A DNA stretch of 17,689 bases from Oscillospiraceae bacterium (GCA_902767395.1 CACXHI010000219.1:1-17689), one strand, 5' to 3'. Shown: positions 1 to 6,823, numbered from the stretch's first letter. Notes: generated by a model not told the origin, from the letters alone. Numbers and translations are program-made.

Positions 1-771
1 CAGGGTGCAGAGGCAGAAGCCGCTCATCAGCATGGCGGCGTTCACCAACGCCTCGAAGCGGCGAATCACGCCCAGCACGGACACGCCCCGCGCCAGCGTG
101 CGGAAGGCCTCCGGGCGGCGCGCCAGCGCGGGAGACAGAATCCCGCCCGTCACCAGCGAAGCGGCCACCGCCAGACCTGCGCCGCCCCACCACGGCCAGT
201 GCGGAACCCGCTCGCCCGCCTCCAGCGCGGGGGACAGGCCCAGCGCCGCGCCGGGAATCAGCAAGGCCGCAAACGCGATCAGCGCGTCAAGCGGACTTCC
301 CGCAGGGCGCAGCCAGGCCGGATGCAGACCGGGAAGGCTGAATACCAGCACGGCGGCGCAGAGCGCGCCGGTGATCCAGAGCAGAATCCCCGCGCACCGC
401 CCGGCTGCCTCCGCGCCCTGCCGGGCGGCGCACCACGCCAGAATCAGAATCAGCGCGGCGGCCAGCGGACTGCGGGCGGTTTCGGGGAAGGAGGCCGCCG
501 CTTCCATTGCCGCCGGGAGGGCCAGCGCCAGCAGGAGCAGCTTCCACAGGCCCCGCGCCGCGCCGCCGGGCCGCCGGAGAATCGGCTGCCCGGCGCGGCG
601 ATTTCGCCGCACGGTCAGGACCGACAGCCCCGCTGCCGCGCCAAGACCGCCGAGCAGGACCCACAGCCAGCTCAGCCGCGCGCAGACGCGCAGGGCGGGC
701 ACCTCGGCTGCGGTCAGAGCCAGCGCCCCGAGCTGCCGCGCAGAGAGCCGTTCCAGTTGCTTAATCTTCAA
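1..771 (-). CDS. GerAB-like spore germination membrane protein (partial, 3' end beyond window)
   Basis: No stop is present in this frame from 771 to the window edge (257 codons). I choose TTG at 771 because it gives an N-terminus reading MKIKQLERLSARQLGALAL, overlaps the stop of the upstream gene (761-763) by 11 bases, and has a G-rich run just upstream; no ATG lies near. The protein is very hydrophobic, with about six or more membrane segments in the visible part, Trp-rich loops and Arg-rich turns. Close to the left edge, TLARGVSVLGVIRRFEALV resembles the conserved R-x-E segment before a late helix of GerAB-type germination permeases (APC superfamily). Those proteins sit in the spore inner membrane as part of germinant receptors. 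The neighbouring GerAC-like gene and sigma-G-like promoter support this role. Family assignment is by pattern only, so an unrelated sporulation membrane protein remains possible. Confidence 0.5.
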   Translation of the reverse strand, partial: MKIKQLERLSARQLGALALTAAEVPALRVCARLSWLWVLLGGLGAAAGLSVLTVRRNRRAGQPILRRPGGAARGLWKLLLLALALPAAMEAAASFPETARSPLAAALILILAWCAARQGAEAAGRCAGILLWITGALCAAVLVFSLPGLHPAWLRPAGSPLDALIAFAALLIPGAALGLSPALEAGERVPHWPWWGGAGLAVAASLVTGGILSPALARRPEAFRTLARGVSVLGVIRRFEALVNAAMLMSGFCLCTL

Positions 772-1252
772 AGCGGTAGCCCCCGCCCACGGGCAGAATC
801 ACAGGAATCTCCGGCTCCCGCCCTTCCGCGATGGCCGCCTGCAGATCCACAATGGTGTAGTCGGATGGGTGCGTTTGCAGATAACGCCCCAACGCATTGG
901 GGTCGGGCGCAGGGTCCGGCGTGCGGCAGATGCCGGCCGCCGGGCGGAAGGCCGACTCCTCCGCCACTGCTTCCGCGGCTTCGTCGGTCGGCTCGGTCAG
1001 CACGACCTGCTCCGCCGTCGGCAGGAAGAGGTCCTCGGACGTCTGCTCCTGAAGCCGCTTCAGCGCCTCGGAAAGCGTGTCTCCCACGGCCTTCACGCCC
1101 GCGCCGACGTCCACGGTGTATTCCGCGCCGGAGCGGGTGATAATGACGGTTTTGACCGGCAGCAGATCTGCAAGCTCCTTGCTGCGGAAGGGCAGCAGAT
1201 CCAACGCGCCGAGGAAAAGGACCACAATCAGAACCCAGATGACCTTTTTCAC
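761..1252 (-). CDS. Shortened GerAC-like (Ger(x)C N-terminal domain) protein
   Basis: 163 residues from GTG at 1252. This start is preferred to ATG at 1273 because an AAGGGGGA ribosome site lies about 9 bases upstream of the GTG, while the likely transcription start near 1280 leaves no room for a site before the ATG. Residues 1-16 are a membrane anchor. Then come SKELADLLPVKTVIITRSG and VKAVGDTLSEALKRLQEQT, followed by EDLFLPTAEQVVLTE. This order resembles the N-terminal domain of GerAC proteins (REL-x-x-L, then a helix, then a strand with the IG/VVLTE pattern). True GerAC proteins are lipoproteins of about 370-400 residues. This one has no lipobox cysteine and stops after roughly the first domain, ending in an acidic Pro/Ala-rich tail. 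It is probably an accessory or reduced germinant-receptor subunit, co-translated with the overlapping downstream membrane gene. Confidence 0.45.
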   Translation of the reverse strand: MKKVIWVLIVVLFLGALDLLPFRSKELADLLPVKTVIITRSGAEYTVDVGAGVKAVGDTLSEALKRLQEQTSEDLFLPTAEQVVLTEPTDEAAEAVAEESAFRPAAGICRTPDPAPDPNALGRYLQTHPSDYTIVDLQAAIAEGREPEIPVILPVGGGYRFED

Positions 1253-1286
1253 GGGATTTTTCCCCCTTCTCATGCTAAGATAGGGT

Positions 1287-1316
1287 CAGTATTTGTAATC
1301 CTGTAAAAAATATTCC
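1287..1316 (-). promoter_or_regulatory. Sigma-G-like forespore promoter
   Basis: On the minus strand, GGAATA (1316-1311) is followed after exactly 17 bases by AATACTG (1293-1287). The B. subtilis sigma-G consensus is TGAATA, 17-18 bases, CATACTA, so the match is 5/6 and 5/7. Predicted transcription begins near 1280, giving a short leader with the ribosome site at 1261-1271. Germination receptor operons are classically sigma-G dependent, which agrees with the genes it would drive. Confidence 0.45.
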
Positions 1317-1459
1317 CATTTTCTCCCGCGGTTCCCCCGTGCCGCCCTCGTGGTTCCGGTTTTTTTCGATTCTCACGAACTGAAAACGGCTCTTTTCGCC
1401 CGATTATTCATATCATTTCATTCTGTAACCGTTTTGTAAACTTCGTTTTTCGGTGTAAA

Positions 1460-1484
1460 TTGAAAAAACAGCCTGTTTTTTCAA
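1460..1484. repeat. Perfect AT-rich inverted repeat between divergent genes
   Basis: TTGAAAAAACA (1460-1470) and TGTTTTTTCAA (1474-1484) are perfect complements separated by GCC. It lies in the 394-bp gap between the germination pair (minus) and the SLH protein gene (plus), about 30 bases upstream of the plus promoter. It could be an operator or a weak terminator-like hairpin. Apart from this, the two promoters and the leader hairpin, I see no gene in 1274-1667. Confidence 0.4.
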
Positions 1485-1514
1485 GGTTTTTTCGGATTTT
1501 TTCCTGTTTCCCTC

Positions 1515-1543
1515 TTGCATATGGCAAATGAATATGATACAAT
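1515..1543 (+). promoter_or_regulatory. Sigma-A promoter of the SLH protein gene
   Basis: TTGCAT at 1515-1520, a 17-base spacer, then TACAAT at 1538-1543. Transcription would start near 1550, giving an untranslated leader of about 118 bases before the ATG at 1668. Confidence 0.65.
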
Positions 1544-1586
1544 GGTTACGAAATGATACCATTTTGGTTCGTTTCCATCCGAAAGA

Positions 1587-1619
1587 ATTCAGCCGCATGG
1601 CGTTTTGCTCTGGCTGAAT
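1587..1619 (+). other. Hairpin in the 5' leader of the SLH protein gene
   Basis: ATTCAGCC (1587-1594) pairs perfectly with GGCTGAAT (1612-1619) around a 17-base loop. It lies between the predicted transcription start and the AAGTGAGG ribosome site. There is no T-run after it, so it is not a terminator. It may affect mRNA stability or be a regulatory element. Confidence 0.3.
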
Positions 1620-1667
1620 CAATCACCAACCCCGTCAGATCGCCGCAATTTGAAAGTGAGGTACTGA

Positions 1668-2990
1668 ATGAAACAGCGATTCATCTCCTTCCTGTTGGCA
1701 ATTTGCATTCTTGCGCTCCTGCTGCCGACCGTCTTTGCCGCCACCCCCTCGATGGAGCAGAGCGTCGATACCGAGAAGCTCTTTCAGGACTGCAAGGCCA
1801 TGTATTTGACACTGGAAGGAAAATATGACTCCGTCACCGCGCGTGACTCCAACGCCCTGAGCATCGGTTTTATGCAGTGGCACGGCAACCGGGCGCTCAA
1901 GCTCCTGAAGAAGATCTGCGCCGCCAACGCGCAGCTTGCCAAGAGCACGCTGGGCACGGCGTTCTATAACAAGATTGTGCAGGCCGCCGACAATGCCTGG
2001 GGCACCTTCGTCCCGAACACGACGCAGGCCGAGGCCATTCGGAAGCTGCTGGCCACCGACACCGGCAAGCGCTGTCAGGACGAGCTTGCCAAGGTTGAAA
2101 TCCTGGAGGAAGCCCTGCACGGGTGGAACCGCGGGGTGCGCAGCGAGGCCGCGCTGATTTACTACTGCGCGGCGGAAAATCAGTACGGCATCGGCAACGT
2201 TCAAAAGTTTATGACCTACGTTCGTCAGGCTCTGGAAGAGTCCTTCGGCATTGGCCCGAACGATGTGATTCCCTCTCTGGACGTGTTCCATAACGCCGTC
2301 TTGAAGGCGGGGAAGAAGTCCACGCTGGTCGGCAACTATGTGTATGCCCGCAACAAGGTCTATAAATTCCTGACCCAAACGCTGAACCTCTCCGCCACCG
2401 GCGACGAGCCGGAGCCGGAGCCTGTCCCCGAGGTTCCCTTCACGGATCTGGACGTGCTGGAGGAAACGGAGTATCAGTCCGTCGTTTGGGCCTATACCGC
2501 GAATCCGAAGATTACCAGCGGCAAGAGCGAGACCAGCTTTGCCCCCTTCGACCGCTGCACCCGCGCCGAGGTGATGACCTTCCTCTGGACGGCGGAGGGA
2601 AGACCCGAGCCGACCTCGACAGAGAATCCCTTCACCGACATTCGGGCGGACAAATACTATTATAAAGCCGTGCTGTGGGCCGTGGAGAACGGCATCACCG
2701 GCGGCAAAACCCCGACCACCTTCGCGCCCAAGGCAGTTTGCAGCCGTGCGGAAATCGTGACCTTCCTCTGGGCGGCGATGGGTAGACCCGCGCCCACCGG
2801 AAAGCCCATCGACTTTGTGGACGTCAAGAAAGGCGCGTATTACTATGACGCCATGCGCTGGGCGGTGGAAAACGGAATTGATCTCGGAACCACGGAGATC
2901 ACCTTCTCCCCCAAGGCGAGCTGCTCCCGTGTCAGTACGGTGACGTTCCTGTACCGCACCCTGACCGGCCTCGGCCTTCTGCCGCATTGA
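1668..2990 (+). CDS. Exported SLH-domain protein with lysozyme-like N-terminal region
   Basis: 440 residues. A signal peptide covers residues 1-24 (basic start, long Leu/Ile core, VFA-A cleavage site). Residues about 35-180 form a helical domain with E50, then DSNALSIGFMQWHGNRALK (60-78). This Glu followed by an S-x-G-x-x-Q-W element is seen in lysozyme/transglycosylase-like folds, so a peptidoglycan-binding or cleaving role is possible, with E50 as the candidate acid. A Glu/Pro linker follows (247-257). Three SLH repeats start near 257, 322 and 384, each with F-x-D, a W-A-V-x-N-G-I core and a (C)TRAE/CSRAE/CSRVS segment; the third has lost the RAE signature. SLH repeats normally attach proteins to cell-wall polymers. 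AAGTGAGG precedes the ATG. It is a monocistronic gene with its own promoter and terminator. The catalytic role is inference. Confidence 0.8.
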   Translation: MKQRFISFLLAICILALLLPTVFAATPSMEQSVDTEKLFQDCKAMYLTLEGKYDSVTARDSNALSIGFMQWHGNRALKLLKKICAANAQLAKSTLGTAFYNKIVQAADNAWGTFVPNTTQAEAIRKLLATDTGKRCQDELAKVEILEEALHGWNRGVRSEAALIYYCAAENQYGIGNVQKFMTYVRQALEESFGIGPNDVIPSLDVFHNAVLKAGKKSTLVGNYVYARNKVYKFLTQTLNLSATGDEPEPEPVPEVPFTDLDVLEETEYQSVVWAYTANPKITSGKSETSFAPFDRCTRAEVMTFLWTAEGRPEPTSTENPFTDIRADKYYYKAVLWAVENGITGGKTPTTFAPKAVCSRAEIVTFLWAAMGRPAPTGKPIDFVDVKKGAYYYDAMRWAVENGIDLGTTEITFSPKASCSRVSTVTFLYRTLTGLGLLPH

Positions 2991-3000
2991 TTTGATTTTT

Positions 3001-3048
3001 CCAAAACCGTTCTGCCCGCCGTCGAGACGGCGGGCAGAACGGTTTTGG
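3001..3048. terminator. Intrinsic terminator with 23-bp perfect stem
   Basis: The arms 3001-3023 and 3026-3048 are perfect complements with a GA loop. The GC core (3007-3023/3026-3042) is followed by TTTT on the plus strand, and by TTTT-GG-A-rich sequence in the other direction. It lies 10 bases after the SLH gene stop. Confidence 0.8.
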
Positions 3049-3077
3049 CATGAAACATGAAAAAACGCCGGAAACGG

Positions 3078-3106
3078 TTGAGTTCCGGGCGGAAAACGAG
3101 TATAAT
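3078..3106 (+). promoter_or_regulatory. Sigma-A promoter of the mazG operon
   Basis: TTGAGT (3078-3083), a 17-base spacer and a perfect TATAAT (3101-3106). The leader of about 55 bases contains an imperfect hairpin (CGTGGGGAGG with CCTTCCCACG, about 3122-3146) just before the AAAGGAGA ribosome site at 3153-3160. Confidence 0.75.
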
Positions 3107-3168
3107 GGGCGGGAAAACCGTCGTGGGGAGGCTGCGCCCTTCCCACGTCTGCAAAGGAGAGACAAGCC

Positions 3169-3645
3169 ATGACAGAAATGGAACGACTGAAGAAAATCGT
3201 CGAGGAGCTGCGCAGTGACCACGGCTGCGCATGGGATCGGGTGCAGACCCACACCAGCTTGAAGCCGGAGTGCATCGAGGAGGCCGCCGAGGTCGTCTGC
3301 GGCATCAACATTCTGGAACAGACCGGCGACCCCACCAATCTGAAGGAGGAGCTGGGCGATCTGCTGCTGCAGGTGGTGTTTCACGCGGTTCTGGCGGAGG
3401 AGGAGGGGCTGTTCACCCTCGAGGACGTGGCGCGATTCGTCTCGGACAAGATGGTGCGCAGACATCCCCACGTGTTTTCCGGCGTGCAGTACGCCTCCGA
3501 CGAGGAACGGAACGCGGCCTACGTCGCCATCAAGCGGGCGGAGAAGGTCGGACGGGAATGGGAGGAAGCCTATCTGGAACCCGCGCTGAACGAGGCGTCT
3601 GCCCTGATCGGTCAGGCCAAGGCGAGAAAGGGCTATCAGCCGTAA
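3169..3645 (+). CDS. mazG: MazG-family nucleoside triphosphate pyrophosphohydrolase (single domain)
   Basis: 158 residues. It hydrolyses (d)NTPs to NMP and pyrophosphate, probably as house-cleaning of abnormal nucleotides in the cytoplasm. The Mg-binding signature is clear: E37-E38-x-x-E41 (IEEAAEVV), then E61-x-x-D64 (KEELGDLLLQVVFHA), preceded by the family hallmark CAWDRVQTHTSLKP (20-33). It also has RRHPHVFSGV, typical of MazG N-terminal domains. At 158 residues it has one MazG domain, unlike the two-domain E. coli enzyme of about 260 residues; single-domain forms are common in Firmicutes. AAAGGAGA sits 8 bases before the ATG. It is the first gene of a short operon with the pyruvate kinase-like gene, which starts 8 bases downstream. 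Confidence 0.9.
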   Translation: MTEMERLKKIVEELRSDHGCAWDRVQTHTSLKPECIEEAAEVVCGINILEQTGDPTNLKEELGDLLLQVVFHAVLAEEEGLFTLEDVARFVSDKMVRRHPHVFSGVQYASDEERNAAYVAIKRAEKVGREWEEAYLEPALNEASALIGQAKARKGYQP

Positions 3646-3652
3646 TGCAGGT

Positions 3653-4648
3653 ATGAAAAAGGTCAAAATCTACGGGACGCTCGGCCCTGCCTGCGCCGAG
3701 CCGGAAATCTTGGAGGCCATGCTCCGCGAGGGCATGGACGGGGTTCGGCTGAACCTGTCGCACACGACGCTCGAGGCGTCCGCCGCCCTTGTGGAGGGCT
3801 TTCACCGTGCAGCCCGGGCCTGCGGTGCTGCGCCGGAGCTGCTGATTGATTTGCAGGGGCCGGAGCTGCGCGTCGGCGCGCTTCCCGCGCCGCTCTCTCT
3901 GCCTGTGGGCGAGCGGATCGACGCGGCGCGGCTCTGCCTGCCGCCGGAGCTGGCGGCGCTTTTGCGAACGTGGCCGTCCGGACAGGCGCTTCTGCTGGAC
4001 GACGGCAAGCTCCTTCTGACGACGGAGGCCCCCGGCCCGGAGGGGCGGACGGTGCTGCGCGTCGTGCGCGGCGGCCTTTTGGAGCCCCGCAAGAGCGTGG
4101 CCCTGCCGGGCTGCGAGATTCCGACCCCGGCGCTGACCGAGGCTGACCGGGCGCAGCTTGCCGTCGCAAGGGACTACGGCGTGACCGCCGTGATGCAGCC
4201 CTTCGTCCGCAGCCGCGAGGATCTGGTCGAGGTACGCAGCGCCCTGAATCAGGCAGGCGGTCAGTCGATCCGTCTGCTGGCAAAAATCGAGAACACGGCG
4301 GGCATGGAGCGGCTGGGAGAGCTGATCCCGTCCTGTGAGGAAATTGTGATTGCGCGGGGCGACCTCGGCAGCGCCATGCCGCTCTGGTCCCTGCCTGCGG
4401 CGCAGAAGCGCATTGCCGCCGCCTGCCGTGCGGCGGGCCGGGATTTCATGGTGGTCACGCAGATGCTGGACTCCATGACCCACAGGCCGGTTCCCACCCG
4501 GGCCGAGGTCAGCGACGTGTTCAACGCCGTGCTCGACGGGGCAGCCTCCGTGATGGTCACGGGCGAAACAGCGGTGGGAGAATACCCGGCGCAGGTGATC
4601 CGCTATCTGGCCCAAACCGTCCGCGAGGCAGAGAAATACATCGAATAA
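3653..4648 (+). CDS. Pyruvate kinase-like protein lacking the C-terminal domain
   Basis: 331 residues against about 470 for standard pyruvate kinase. The barrel and lid (B) domains are present: KIYGTLGPA (5-13), VRLNLSH (31-37, with R32, N34, S36), LLIDLQGPELR (63-73), KSVALPG (147-153), LLAKIEN (208-214, K211 and E213), ARGDLG (234-239, D237) and VVTQMLDSM (267-275). These are the phosphotransfer lysine, the Mg ligands and the PEP-site residues. The protein ends at the last barrel helix (AEKYIE), so the roughly 135-residue C domain that forms the usual tetramer and effector site is absent. The Glu of the usual GDLG-x-E-x-P is replaced (GDLGSAMP). No good ribosome site is seen; translation is probably coupled to mazG, whose stop is 7 bases upstream. 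It could be an active unregulated enzyme or a repurposed paralogue. Confidence 0.8.
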   Translation: MKKVKIYGTLGPACAEPEILEAMLREGMDGVRLNLSHTTLEASAALVEGFHRAARACGAAPELLIDLQGPELRVGALPAPLSLPVGERIDAARLCLPPELAALLRTWPSGQALLLDDGKLLLTTEAPGPEGRTVLRVVRGGLLEPRKSVALPGCEIPTPALTEADRAQLAVARDYGVTAVMQPFVRSREDLVEVRSALNQAGGQSIRLLAKIENTAGMERLGELIPSCEEIVIARGDLGSAMPLWSLPAAQKRIAAACRAAGRDFMVVTQMLDSMTHRPVPTRAEVSDVFNAVLDGAASVMVTGETAVGEYPAQVIRYLAQTVREAEKYIE

Positions 4649-4662
4649 TATTTTTTGCGTTT

Positions 4663-4711
4663 AGAAATAAAAACCTCCTCCTTTGCCGTCTAATAGGTGA
4701 ATTGCAATTCA
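4663..4711 (+). promoter_or_regulatory. Tentative ECF-type promoter plus 14-bp palindrome before the sigma gene
   Basis: AGAAAT (4663-4668) and CGTCTAA (4687-4693) resemble the TGAAAC and CGTC elements used by extracytoplasmic-function sigma factors, but the spacer is 18 rather than 16-17. A perfect palindrome TGAATTGCAATTCA (4698-4711) follows at the expected transcription start. No clear terminator separates the pyruvate kinase-like gene from this point. Autoregulation is inferred from how such operons usually behave. Confidence 0.3.
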
Positions 4712-4736
4712 ACACAGTGCAAGGAGCGTGAACGAC

Positions 4737-5207
4737 TTGGAAATGAACGAATACGCCCGGCGCGTGGAGGACATCCAGAACAAGCTGTTTCAAACGGCGG
4801 TCCTCTGGCTGGGCGATCCCTCTGCGGCAGAGGAAGCACTGGATGAAGCGGTCTACCGGGGCTTAAAGGGCTGCAAGCGGCTGCGGGAGCCGCAGTTCTT
4901 CAACACTTGGATGACCCGCATCCTGATGAACGTCTGCAACGACGAGCAAAAACGCCGCAAGCGGGAGCAGAGCTGGGAAGTCCTGCCCGAAACCGCAGTC
5001 GAGGCGTTTGACGCTCTGCCCCTGCGGGAGGCCATCCGACGGCTGCCCAAGGAACTGAAGGAGCTGGTGATTCTCCGCTATTTTTCCGGCTTCTCTCTGC
5101 GGGAAGCATCGGAGCTTCTGGAGATACCGCAGGGAACCGCTGCAACAAGAGAACGGCGTGCGCTCCGGCTGTTACGGCTGGAGCTGAAGGAGGAGGAACA
5201 AGCATGA
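4737..5207 (+). CDS. ECF-type RNA polymerase sigma factor
   Basis: About 156 residues from TTG at 4737. The AAGGAG site at 4721-4726 is 10 bases from this TTG, but only 1 base from the GTG at 4728 and 16 from the ATG at 4743, so TTG fits best. Region 2 is visible at about residues 7-70 (QNKLFQTAVLWLGDPSAAEE through FFNTWMTRILMNVCNDEQK). Region 4 is at about 90-145 (LREAIRRLPKELKELVILRY, then FSGFSLREASELLEIPQGT with its helix-turn-helix). There is no region 1.1 or 3, as in group 4 sigma factors. It redirects RNA polymerase in response to envelope or other outside signals. The stop overlaps the next start as ATGA, a strong sign of translational coupling to its presumed anti-sigma partner. Confidence 0.88.
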   Translation: MEMNEYARRVEDIQNKLFQTAVLWLGDPSAAEEALDEAVYRGLKGCKRLREPQFFNTWMTRILMNVCNDEQKRRKREQSWEVLPETAVEAFDALPLREAIRRLPKELKELVILRYFSGFSLREASELLEIPQGTAATRERRALRLLRLELKEEEQA

Positions 5208-6562
5208 ATCGAAATCAGGAATTTTTGGAGCTGACCAGAGAGATTGAAACCTTGCAGGCGCCCGGCGGCAGTGTGGAGCGGGCTATGGCGCAGGTACGCC
5301 ATGCAAAGCGCAGCAAGTACGTGCTGCGGCCCTTGACCGGACTGGCGGCAGTCTTCGCGGTCTTTGTGATGCTGATCAACGTCAGTCCCACGGTTGCACA
5401 AGCCTGCTCGAAGGTGCCGATTCTGCGGGATCTGGCACAGGCCGTGCGGTTCTCCCCCTCTATGAACGAGGCTGTGGAAAACAATTACTACCAGCCGATC
5501 GGCTTGGAGCAGACCCACGGCGATACGACGGTGCGCGTCGAGTACCTGATTGTCGATCAGAAAAACGTCAACGTCTTTTATCGGGTCCTTTCCGCGCCAA
5601 AGATTGAGCCGGAGGACCCGGACGATCCGGTGGAGCACAGCTTTTTGCTGTCCCCGGAGATCCGGAAGCCGGAGGGCGCGGACTGGGAGTATTCCATTTC
5701 GACCCGCTGGTGCGAAACCGTTGTCCCCGGCGCGATGCAGTATGCCTCCGTGCAGTTCAGAAACACCGACGTTCCTTCCGAGCTGGATTTTCAGCTCAGT
5801 CTGGTGGAACCGGAGGAACCGGATCGGAATCTTCCCGAGGTGGAGCCCTTCGTCTTTCACTTGAAATTCGATCCCAGCGATACCGCGCAGGGCAATCACT
5901 TTGAGATGGATCAGGCCTTTGCGTTGGACGGACAGAAGTTCCGCCTCACCGGAATCGACGTCTATCCCACCTATCTGGAGTTTACGCTCGAGAGCGAAGC
6001 GGACAACACCGCGTGGCTGACGGGACTGGACTATGAATTGGTGACGGAGGACGGAACCCGTTACGCCCGCCCCGACGGGATCAGTGCCGTCGGCAATCCC
6101 GATACGCCGGAGTTCAACACCTTCCGCGTAGACAGCCCGTTCTTCTTCCTGCCCACCTCTGCGACGCTCTGCATCACCGAAGCGGAATGGAAGCTGAAAG
6201 CGCAGCCGAAGACCCATGTGGATCTGAAAACCGGCACGGCGGAGAATCTGCCGCCCGAGAGCGAGCTGGTTCAAGTCGTGCGGCAGGACGGCGCATGGAA
6301 GCTGGCCTTCCTTGTCTCGGCAGAGCACCCCCAGTGTTTCGATCTTCGTGTGATGAACGCGGCTGACGAGGAGTATGGTACAGACTGGGACTGGTGGAGC
6401 ATCATCCCGTGGGATGCGAGCGATACGCCTGCTCCGGAGGGGAAGATTTACGCGATCTTGACGCTGAACGACGATTCTGTAGAAGAAATCTGGCTGGAAC
6501 CGTTCTGCACCGGCGTCTCCCAGCTGACGCCTCCCCTCGAACTGCCCTTGGATCTGCGCTGA
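5204..6562 (+). CDS. DUF4179-type membrane-anchored protein, presumed anti-sigma factor
   Basis: 452 residues. The cytoplasmic N-terminus (1-39) is charged and helical, a transmembrane helix lies at about 40-60 (LTGLAAVFAVFVMLINV), and SPTVAQACSKVPILRDLAQ follows. This arrangement, together with an outside beta-rich region, is characteristic of DUF4179 proteins found beside ECF sigma factors in Firmicutes. The remaining roughly 370 residues are extracellular, rich in Asp/Glu, Trp and Tyr, and probably sense a signal. No HxxxCxxC zinc anti-sigma motif is present, so sigma binding would be through the short N-terminal segment. It overlaps the sigma gene by 4 bases, with GGAGGAGG inside the sigma gene as ribosome site. 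The anti-sigma role comes from context and family, not from a catalytic or binding motif. Confidence 0.75.
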   Translation: MNRNQEFLELTREIETLQAPGGSVERAMAQVRHAKRSKYVLRPLTGLAAVFAVFVMLINVSPTVAQACSKVPILRDLAQAVRFSPSMNEAVENNYYQPIGLEQTHGDTTVRVEYLIVDQKNVNVFYRVLSAPKIEPEDPDDPVEHSFLLSPEIRKPEGADWEYSISTRWCETVVPGAMQYASVQFRNTDVPSELDFQLSLVEPEEPDRNLPEVEPFVFHLKFDPSDTAQGNHFEMDQAFALDGQKFRLTGIDVYPTYLEFTLESEADNTAWLTGLDYELVTEDGTRYARPDGISAVGNPDTPEFNTFRVDSPFFFLPTSATLCITEAEWKLKAQPKTHVDLKTGTAENLPPESELVQVVRQDGAWKLAFLVSAEHPQCFDLRVMNAADEEYGTDWDWWSIIPWDASDTPAPEGKIYAILTLNDDSVEEIWLEPFCTGVSQLTPPLELPLDLR

Positions 6563-6595
6563 TTGATACGAAGCACCCATAGAAACCTTTCATCT

Positions 6596-6693
6596 GTTCC
6601 GGCAGCAATTGTGCCATGCTTTGTTGTCGCCCTTGCCGGTCGTCAAGCCCGCCTGCGGCCTCCGCCTCGTCTGGCGCAATTTCTGCTCGGAAC
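6596..6693. repeat. 98-bp foldback element downstream of the anti-sigma gene
   Basis: GTTCCGGCAGCAATTGTGCC (6596-6615) and the segment 6673-6693 are near-perfect inverted repeats: 18 of 20 paired positions agree, with one bulged base. The 57-base interior is GC-rich. On the plus strand the right arm is followed by ATTTTTCAATCTTTTTT. This can be a miniature mobile or dispersed repeat, or a small structured RNA. No convincing gene is seen between 6563 and 6770. Confidence 0.5.
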
Positions 6694-6770
6694 ATTTTTC
6701 AATCTTTTTTGGGAGCTTCGTATTGGAAACCACGGCAAGCCCTGTTTCGCCTGAGGCGGGGCATTTCCAA

Positions 6771-6820
6771 AAGGGACTGCCGCAAAACAGCGAGCTTGCG
6801 CTGTTTTGCGGCAGCCTTTT
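6771..6820. terminator. Bidirectional intrinsic terminator between converging genes
   Basis: The stem CTGCCGCAAAACAGCG (6777-6792) pairs with 6799-6814 around AGCTTG. It is flanked by AAAAGG on the left and CCTTTT on the right, which pair again beyond a 2-base bulge. It serves both the anti-sigma gene (plus) and the S24 repressor gene (minus), which ends at 6824. Confidence 0.85.
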
Positions 6821-6823
6821 GCG

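Noticed and set aside
5..1306. Long plus-strand frame opposite the germination-type genes
   Set aside because: Composition is Arg/Ala/Pro-rich as expected for a shadow in GC-rich DNA; no ribosome site or family motif, and the minus-strand reading has promoter, ribosome site and family-like patterns.
1635..3338. 567-codon minus-strand frame across the SLH gene and mazG
   Set aside because: It crosses a terminator, a promoter and two well-supported plus-strand genes; no recognisable motif.
4728..4736. GTG start for the ECF sigma factor
   Set aside because: Only one base separates it from AAGGAG; TTG at 4737 has workable spacing.
5078..6580. 500-codon minus-strand frame opposite the DUF4179-type gene
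   Set aside because: Shadow of the plus gene, which has coupling to the sigma factor, a membrane helix and a ribosome site.
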